NCBI GenBank assembly: GCA_019454915.1
Contig: JACFNM010000272.1
Span: forward strand, 1-5,684
DNA: 5,684 nt
Source: Chitinophagaceae bacterium
GTDB taxonomy: Bacteria; Bacteroidota; Bacteroidia; Chitinophagales; Chitinophagaceae
Direction: 5' to 3'
Position numbers and translations under genes: made by a program. The notes under the pieces were generated by a model. That model saw nothing but the letters and a program-made list of their open reading frames with translations, searched no databases and was not told where the DNA came from. Below are positions 1 through 4,200 of this stretch, piece after piece. Position 1 is the first letter of the stretch, and each line of letters opens with the position of its first letter.

Positions 1-417
1 TCTTTTAAACCACGGCCAGTTCCTTTCCGATCCGGTAGCAGAGTGAAGCCCAACAAAGCCACCTCCGGCCTGTATGTATCGCATGAAAGCAACTTTCTGA
101 TCATCAGTATCAAAAACTTCGTTGTTGGTATTGTTAAAAATGATGAGGTTAAATTTCTTTAAATTATCGTCCGTAAAGTCTGCAGGATTTTCAGATACCG
201 TAACGTTGAACCCATATTGATTGCCGAGTTGGCGAATAGCTTCCACACCTGCTGCCCTGTTTTCATGAACATAACCCTTACCGTTCTTAATATAGACGAG
301 GACGTTGACTTTTTTCCAGTTTATTCTGTCGGTATGGCGGGCTTTGGATTGGCTCACTCCGGAACACAAGAAGAAGAAACAGAGACCAGCAATCAACAGC
401 AAACTTTTTTTTATCAT
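1..417 (-). CDS. Secreted ThuA-like domain protein, N-terminal part (cut by window edge)
   Basis: The first 139 residues of a ThuA-like protein (PF06283, class-I glutamine-amidotransferase-like fold); the C-terminus lies beyond base 1. Residues 1-22 form a signal peptide: KK at 3-4, a hydrophobic stretch to about 20, and likely cleavage after GVS (20-22). C18 is preceded by FFL and does not fit a lipobox. The mature part opens with a beta strand (VNVLVYIK, 37-44), followed by H51 and a helix (53-68). A second strand (LIIFNNT, 91-97) leads to GGGFVGLHSATG (118-129) and then WPWF (134-137); this GLHSAT...WPW region is typical of the family. ThuA was named for trehalose utilization in rhizobia, but most Bacteroidota members are secreted proteins of unknown chemistry, often near sugar oxidoreductases or DUF1080 proteins. 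The gene is divergent from the LacI regulator, so local control is plausible. The family is sure; the substrate is not known. No Shine-Dalgarno sequence precedes the ATG at 417, which is normal for the phylum. Confidence 0.9.
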   Translation of the reverse strand, partial: MIKKSLLLIAGLCFFFLCSGVSQSKARHTDRINWKKVNVLVYIKNGKGYVHENRAAGVEAIRQLGNQYGFNVTVSENPADFTDDNLKKFNLIIFNNTNNEVFDTDDQKVAFMRYIQAGGGFVGLHSATGSERNWPWFKR

Positions 418-424
418 AAACAGC

Positions 425-432
425 AACCGGTT
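425..432. promoter_or_regulatory. Short CpG-centred palindrome in the ThuA-gene leader
   Basis: AACCGGTT is a perfect 8-bp palindrome located 8-15 nt before the ThuA start codon. LacI-family operators usually have a central CpG, and the CCGG core is shared with the near-palindrome at 584-597. However, 8-bp CCGG palindromes also occur by chance inside genes of this window (for example AACCGGTT near 1997 in the propeller gene), so this is only a weak operator candidate. Confidence 0.2.
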
Positions 433-489
433 TTTAAAAACAGTTTTAGAAATCCGTTATAAATTGAGACGGTTTTGGCTACAGTCAAC

Positions 490-507
490 AAAGATTTTGA
501 AATCTTT
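490..507. repeat. 18-bp perfect palindrome upstream of the ThuA gene
   Basis: AAAGATTTTGAAATCTTT has two perfect 8-nt arms (490-497 and 500-507) around a TG centre. It lies 73 nt before the ThuA start and just downstream of a possible minus-strand promoter at 515-546, that is, about where transcription would begin. It could be a binding site for a dimeric regulator such as the divergent LacI protein, or an RNA hairpin in the leader. It lacks the central CpG usual for LacI-family operators. The symmetry is certain; the role is inferred. Confidence 0.45.
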
Positions 508-514
508 AAGAGTC

Positions 515-546
515 TAAAATTAATCAGATTAAACCTGCTTTCCAAG
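515..546 (-). promoter_or_regulatory. Possible Bacteroidota-type promoter for the ThuA gene
   Basis: On the minus strand CTTG (546-543) is followed after exactly 20 nt by TAATTTTA (522-515). This resembles the Bacteroidota consensus TTTG, 19-21 nt, TAnnTTTG with one mismatch in each box. It would start transcription near 507, leaving a leader of about 90 nt that begins with the palindrome at 490-507. An alternative is TTTG (492-489), 21 nt, TCAATTTA (467-460), which would place the palindrome over the -33 box. In AT-rich DNA such matches arise often by chance. Confidence 0.25.
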
Positions 547-583
547 TGTAAATATTTTCAATAGCCGCACGCTTTTCTGCACT

Positions 584-597
584 CGTTACCGGGAACG
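584..597. promoter_or_regulatory. CpG-centred near-palindrome, candidate LacI-family operator
   Basis: CGTTACCGGGAACG is a 14-bp inverted repeat in which 6 of 7 base pairs match; the exception is A588 opposite G593. The centre is the C590-G591 step. Length, symmetry and central CpG fit the general form of LacI/GalR-family operators. It lies about 104 nt before the regulator's preferred start, between the two divergent genes, so it could mediate autoregulation or control of both sides. No second strong copy was found next to the propeller gene, which keeps confidence low. Confidence 0.3.
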
Positions 598-700
598 TTT
601 GCATTAATGAATTCGCAGTAATTGAACGGATAATTTAGAAAACATTTATTTTATAACGTAAATATTTATGTGTGTTGCAAAGGCTTTTTATCTTTATAAC

Positions 701-1768
701 ATGCAAAAACGGCAGCATGTCACGATAAAGGATATAGCAAGAGAGGTGGGTATTTCAGTATCCACCGTTTCACGTGCTTTACGCGGAAGTACTGAAATTA
801 ATGAAAATACGAGACGCCTGGTTCAGGAATTGGCCAGGAAATTGAATTATACGCCCAACCCTATTGCACTTTCGCTGAAAGAAAAAAAGACCAAAGTAAT
901 TGGCGTGATCGTTCCTGAGATTGCCAACTATTTCTGTTCGGCGGTTATCGCCGGTATTGAGGATATCGCTTACAGTAAGGGGTATCATGTGGTTATATTC
1001 CAGAGTCATGAAAAATATGAGAGGGAGGTAACCAATATAGAACTGATGGCGTCCAGAAGGGTGGATGGCGTGCTTATTTCAGTATCTAACGAAACCAGAG
1101 ACGGAAAGCATATCCAGAAATTGATAGACCTTGGTATTCCGGTAGTGATGTTCGACCGGATTTGTGATGAAGTGAATACGCCGCGGGTAGTGACGGACGA
1201 TGCGGCTGGCGTTTATGAAGCCACCTGTCATTTGATTGAGCAGGGATACACGCGGGTAGCACATATTTCGATGGCGCCCTGGTTGTCGGTAAGCCGTAAT
1301 CGTATGAAAGGATATATGGAGGCCCTAAAAAAATATAAAATTCCTGTTGAAAAAAAATGGATTGTCTATTGCGATTTTGATTTCACCCATGTAAAAAGAG
1401 CTTTGATAAAATTATTGAAAGAACGGCCGAAGCCCAATGCTATAATTGCTGCCAGTGAGCGACTTGCACTCGATAGTTTTGAAGTGCTTCGGGATTTGGG
1501 ACTGCGCATACCTGAGGATATTGCTTTGGCCGGTTTTTTTGATAATCCGGTGAGTCAGTTGATAGATCCTTCGCTTACATCTATTCATCAGCCTACTTTT
1601 GATATAGGCCAATCATCTGCCAGGATGTTGATAGACATGGTCGAAAATAATTCTCTTCAACATTCTTTAAAAACAATAGAACTCAAAACGACGCTGGATA
1701 TCAAAGCTTCCTCTTTATGTTTACCTGAAAACAGAGATACCGGTAAAAAAAGAAGGCTGATGAAATAA
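701..1768 (+). CDS. LacI/GalR-family transcriptional regulator
   Basis: A cytoplasmic DNA-binding repressor or activator with a sugar-type ligand domain; 355 residues from this start, the usual family length. Numbered from 701, the helix-turn-helix spans 8-27 (TIKDIAREVG, then SVSTVSRAL). The hinge helix is at 52-60 (PNPIALSLK), with L59 where the family's minor-groove leucine is expected. A periplasmic-binding-protein-like core follows, from VIGVIVPEI to the C-terminal DPSLTSIHQP segment, which is characteristic of these regulators. An in-frame ATG at 668 would add 11 residues (MCVAKAFYLYN) that do not look like the family; the start at 701 puts MQKRQHVTIKDIA at the N-terminus, as in homologues. 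It is divergent from the ThuA gene and 71 nt upstream of the propeller gene on the same strand, so these are its likely targets. The effector cannot be read from the sequence. Codon and base use resemble the neighbours. Confidence 0.95.
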   Translation: MQKRQHVTIKDIAREVGISVSTVSRALRGSTEINENTRRLVQELARKLNYTPNPIALSLKEKKTKVIGVIVPEIANYFCSAVIAGIEDIAYSKGYHVVIFQSHEKYEREVTNIELMASRRVDGVLISVSNETRDGKHIQKLIDLGIPVVMFDRICDEVNTPRVVTDDAAGVYEATCHLIEQGYTRVAHISMAPWLSVSRNRMKGYMEALKKYKIPVEKKWIVYCDFDFTHVKRALIKLLKERPKPNAIIAASERLALDSFEVLRDLGLRIPEDIALAGFFDNPVSQLIDPSLTSIHQPTFDIGQSSARMLIDMVENNSLQHSLKTIELKTTLDIKASSLCLPENRDTGKKRRLMK

Positions 1769-1814
1769 ATCAATAAAATGAAGTAATATTAGTATTGGTC
1801 TTTCTTACAGGAAA

Positions 1815-1828
1815 TTTTTAATTAAAAA
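1815..1828. repeat. AT-only palindrome before the propeller gene
   Basis: TTTTTAATTAAAAA is a perfect 14-bp palindrome ending 11 nt before the ATG at 1840. The 71-nt gap between the regulator and the propeller gene has no convincing terminator and no TTTG/TAnnTTTG pair at correct spacing, which favours read-through from the regulator gene. The A-rich stretch just before the ATG is typical of translation start regions in Bacteroidota. The palindrome may be simple AT-richness. Confidence 0.25.
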
Positions 1829-1839
1829 CGATTTAACTA

Positions 1840-3156
1840 ATGGTACGAGGAATCTGTCTGTTACTCTTTTCATTCATGTTTTTTATTGCAGGGTCGCAAG
1901 CCCAGCAACCGGAGGTCCTGACTAACGATGGTGCATGGTGCTGGTTCAGTGATCCCCGTGCGATTTATATGCGCTCAGAAAATTCAGAAATAATAACCGG
2001 TTGGGTTGATAAGAGAGGAAGTATTTTTTCTGCGTCGCTAAATTATCGTAACGGAAAAAAAGTTATCAGGAAACTTTATCATGAACTGGAAGCGGATGAT
2101 CATGATAATCCGGCTTTTCTGGAATTGCCGGATGGAAGGATCTTGAGTCAATACACCTGGCACGGCGGAACACCGAAGGCAACGGGCGTGATTCAAAATA
2201 TTACCCTGGAAGCCGGAAACGTGGAGAGTTTCAGTACACCCGAGGTATTTAAACCATATGATGAAGAGTTGGTAAAAAAATATATCAAACAAACCTATAC
2301 CTATGCCAACCCATTCAGCCTGAGTACTGAGCAGAATAAACTATATAGTTTTGGACGATGGATAGGCTATAAGCCGAATATGATCACTTCAACCGATAAC
2401 GGTAAAACCTGGTCTGCTCCACGGATAATTGTCACTTCGCGACAACTCGATACCAATAACCGGCCATACGCAAAATATTATTGCGACGGAAAATCTAAAA
2501 TTCACATGATATTTACAGACGGACATCCTAATGTTGAGCCACTCAATTCCGTATATTATTGCTATTATGAAAATGATGCGTTCTGGCGGGCGGATGGTAC
2601 CCGTATCTGTACGGTAGTTCAATTACCTTTTCACCCCGAAGATGCTTCGATAGTCTATAAAGCAACGACCGAGACCGGAAAAGCGTGGATATTTGATGTA
2701 GCCATAGATAAAAAAGGACGGCCGGTTGTAGCCTATACAAGATATCCTACCAATCGGGAGCATCTCTATTATTATGCGGTATATGATAAAGGAAAATGGC
2801 GGGATAATTTCCTGGTGAATTCGGGCCCGTGGTTTCCCGAAGATGAACCCGGGAAGGAACAGCGGGAAGTAAATTATTCGGGCGGTATGACTTTAGATCC
2901 GGCTGACCCTTCTGTCCTGTATTTTTCTCACCGGATAAACGGCGTATTTGAAATATCAAAAGCCACCACCCGGAATTTGGGCAAAACATGGAAGGTATCG
3001 GCGATAACGCGTAATTCTGCGCTGAATAATGTGCGACCCGTCGTACCGCGTTATAAGGACAAATATAGTCCAACGGTATTGTTGTGGATGCAATTCAGAA
3101 GATATATGCACTATACCGACTATGACTCGGATATAGTTTATAAGGTGCTGGAATAA
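1840..3156 (+). CDS. Secreted BNR_4-type beta-propeller protein, possible glycan lyase or hydrolase
   Basis: 438 residues, a full-length member of the BNR_4 group (PF15892-like). Residues 1-21 are a signal peptide with cleavage after SQA (19-21); there is no lipobox, so a periplasmic or exported protein is expected. The mature protein starts with the family signature DGAWCWFSDPRAIY (30-43). DDHDNPAF (86-93) and LPDGRILSQYTWHG (96-109) follow. One exact Asp-box, STDNGKTW (184-191), and a degenerate one, LGKTW (380-384), support a sialidase-like propeller. H88, H108, Y153 or Y155 and R173 are candidate active-site residues. Related propellers include ulvan lyases (PL24, PL25), rhamnose-glucuronate lyases (PL42) and GH145 rhamnosidases, all acting on acidic or rhamnose-containing glycans. 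This family link and the residue match come from memory and are not an alignment. The classic sialidase FRIP motif was not seen. The gene follows the LacI regulator by 71 nt and may be controlled by it. The specific activity is unknown. Confidence 0.85.
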   Translation: MVRGICLLLFSFMFFIAGSQAQQPEVLTNDGAWCWFSDPRAIYMRSENSEIITGWVDKRGSIFSASLNYRNGKKVIRKLYHELEADDHDNPAFLELPDGRILSQYTWHGGTPKATGVIQNITLEAGNVESFSTPEVFKPYDEELVKKYIKQTYTYANPFSLSTEQNKLYSFGRWIGYKPNMITSTDNGKTWSAPRIIVTSRQLDTNNRPYAKYYCDGKSKIHMIFTDGHPNVEPLNSVYYCYYENDAFWRADGTRICTVVQLPFHPEDASIVYKATTETGKAWIFDVAIDKKGRPVVAYTRYPTNREHLYYYAVYDKGKWRDNFLVNSGPWFPEDEPGKEQREVNYSGGMTLDPADPSVLYFSHRINGVFEISKATTRNLGKTWKVSAITRNSALNNVRPVVPRYKDKYSPTVLLWMQFRRYMHYTDYDSDIVYKVLE

Positions 3157-3178
3157 GAGACTGATTGGGGATTTTGAA

Positions 3179-3262
3179 ATTTGAGATTATGATTTCGCTT
3201 TTCGGGCTTCGTCTTTATCCCCTTTGGAATTTAACCAAAGCCTCAAATCTCAAATATATTTG
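3179..3262. repeat. Inverted and direct repeats between convergent genes
   Basis: This region holds three copies of the 7-mer ATTTGAG or its complement. One is forward (3179-3185) and two are tandem on the other strand (CTCAAAT at 3242-3248 and 3249-3255). As a result ATTTGAGATT (3179-3188) can pair perfectly with AATCTCAAAT (3246-3255). Inside lies a smaller hairpin, CTTTGG (3222-3227) with CCAAAG (3235-3240) and a 7-nt loop. CAAATATATTTG (3251-3262) is a further 12-bp palindrome. Lying between two convergent gene ends (3156 and 3270), this could be a bidirectional transcription end, but no T-run follows either hairpin, so it is not called as an intrinsic terminator. Confidence 0.4.
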
Positions 3263-3269
3263 CCCCCCG

Positions 3270-4010
3270 TTATTTCATCCTTGACCATACTTCGTAAATT
3301 GGATCGCCTCTTGAACTTAGTCCGGAGTGTATCCAGTCGCCGTTTTCCACCTTCCCGTCGAAAGAGAGAGAGGCGCCAACCCTGGAGTTATCGCGTGAGA
3401 AGAACTCAATATGCTCGGTGTATTTACCATTCTCAAAAGTATAGGAACCTCCACCCGTGCCGGAAAATTCACCGGTTTCGATATTGATAGCTGCCCACTG
3501 AAAACGCGTGTCGGTTAAAAGTTTTAAGGTTCTTCTGGCCCGAAGCGGCAATTCAGCCATTTTCCCGTCCTGCCTTCTTTGGGTGATACGCCAGTTGCCG
3601 GCCAGGGCCCCGGTTCCATCGTCGGTTCTTTGCCATTTGGCTTTAGCGCCGCCTATTGAACTGGTGAGTACATTCTTCTTTATATCAAAGGGAAAATTAA
3701 GCGTCTTACCTACCTGCGATTTATCGCTGCTATTGAATTCCACTTTCAGGGTGAGTTGTTTGCCGTCGGCTGACAAAGGGCCTCCGAAACTATGTACAAA
3801 TTGTTTGTTCACCTTGTCGTATTTGGTTAGCATACAATAGCCATCCGCTATGATTAAAGATTGTTCCACGGTACCCTCTGCTGTGCTCCATGCCCCGTTA
3901 AGCGCGGAAAGGTCATCGTGGTTTTCTGAATAGCCTTTGGAAATGATCAGCCCCCATAAAAGAATGAAAGCAGACATTATCTTTGCCGGTAATGTAAAGG
4001 AGTGTCTCAT
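3270..4010 (-). CDS. Secreted protein with two DUF4488-like domains, function unknown
   Basis: 246 residues, probably a secreted protein. The N-terminus has R2 and K10, a hydrophobic stretch at 11-23, and possible cleavage after GYS (26-28). M12 is an in-frame alternative start but would leave almost no positively charged head. The rest is two copies of one beta-rich, lipocalin-like unit: about 37-128 and 136-244. Each opens with L-x-G-x-W (LNGAW 37-41; LAGNW 136-140), has a GG followed by a strand ending in VG-x-x-L-x-F (100-106; 211-217), and closes with a W near K/S-R (KWQR 125-128; VWSR 241-244). The second copy has the GGGSYTFENGKYTEHIEF segment (186-203), which recalls DUF4488 proteins often annotated 'membrane or secreted protein' in Bacteroidota. 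No catalytic residues can be named. It is convergent with the propeller gene and divergent from the NagB fusion, with its own promoter candidate, so it is a separate transcription unit. Confidence 0.85.
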   Translation of the reverse strand: MRHSFTLPAKIMSAFILLWGLIISKGYSENHDDLSALNGAWSTAEGTVEQSLIIADGYCMLTKYDKVNKQFVHSFGGPLSADGKQLTLKVEFNSSDKSQVGKTLNFPFDIKKNVLTSSIGGAKAKWQRTDDGTGALAGNWRITQRRQDGKMAELPLRARRTLKLLTDTRFQWAAINIETGEFSGTGGGSYTFENGKYTEHIEFFSRDNSRVGASLSFDGKVENGDWIHSGLSSRGDPIYEVWSRMK

Positions 4011-4067
4011 AAAATAAGTTTATTGAAAAAAAAATAATAGACGTGATGAAGCATTCCCGAATCCCAA

Positions 4068-4099
4068 TAAAGATAGCCAACCCAGGACGTTTGTCCAAA
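4068..4099 (-). promoter_or_regulatory. Bacteroidota-type promoter of the DUF4488-like gene
   Basis: On the minus strand TTTG (4099-4096) is followed after exactly 20 nt by TATCTTTA (4075-4068). This matches the Bacteroidota consensus TTTG, 19-21 nt, TAnnTTTG with a single mismatch in the last position. Transcription would begin near 4060, giving a leader of about 50 nt before the ATG at 4010. This is the best promoter match in the window. The leader contains a run of nine T (minus strand; A run at 4026-4034). Confidence 0.5.
4085..4096. repeat. GGAC/GTCC inverted repeat inside the promoter spacer
   Basis: GGACGTTTGTCC has 4-nt arms around GTTT and lies between the -33 and -7 boxes of the promoter candidate at 4068-4099, touching the -33 box. 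The position suits a repressor site, but arms of 4 bp are short and no second copy was found. Confidence 0.2.
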
Positions 4100-4127
4100 A
4101 TTTAACGGGATATAAAATGAATGATTT

Positions 4128-4159
4128 TTTCCTCCTATCTTGCAGTTTCCTTCTATTTG
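4128..4159 (+). promoter_or_regulatory. Weak promoter candidate for the NagB-PIG-L gene
   Basis: TTTC (4128-4131), a 20-nt spacer and TCTATTTG (4152-4159) match the Bacteroidota pattern with one mismatch in each box. The inferred start near 4166 would leave a leader of about 35 nt before the ATG at 4201. The surrounding sequence is very AT-rich, so chance matches are likely. The -7 boxes of this and the divergent promoter candidate at 4068-4099 are about 76 bp apart. Confidence 0.25.
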
Positions 4160-4200
4160 AGAATATTTACATATTTTTAATATTATAATTCTGACTGAAC

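Noticed and set aside
217..517. Two overlapping plus-strand open frames (217-462 and 305-517)
   Set aside because: Most of both lies antisense to the ThuA-like gene; the peptides have no recognisable features and the ThuA reading is clear.
1813..1834. AAAACGATTT near the propeller start as a LacI operator
   Set aside because: Only about 10 of 14 positions are symmetric around the CG, close to what AT-rich DNA gives by chance.
2747..3073. 108-codon minus-strand open frame
   Set aside because: It lies inside the propeller gene on the opposite strand and has no family features; a shadow.
3222..3240. CTTTGG/CCAAAG hairpin as an intrinsic terminator
   Set aside because: A 6-bp stem without a following T-run on either strand is too weak to call.
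3508..3840. 110-codon plus-strand open frame
   Set aside because: It is fully antisense to the DUF4488-like gene, whose two-domain repeat structure shows which strand is coding.
3913..4098. Minus-strand frame overlapping the start of the DUF4488-like gene
   Set aside because: It overlaps a well-supported gene in another frame and covers its promoter; it would need a TTG start and has no family features.
4131..4136. CCTCCT, which reads AGGAGG on the minus strand like a strong Shine-Dalgarno site
   Set aside because: No start codon follows at suitable distance on the minus strand and the reading there is soon closed; Bacteroidota rarely use such sites.
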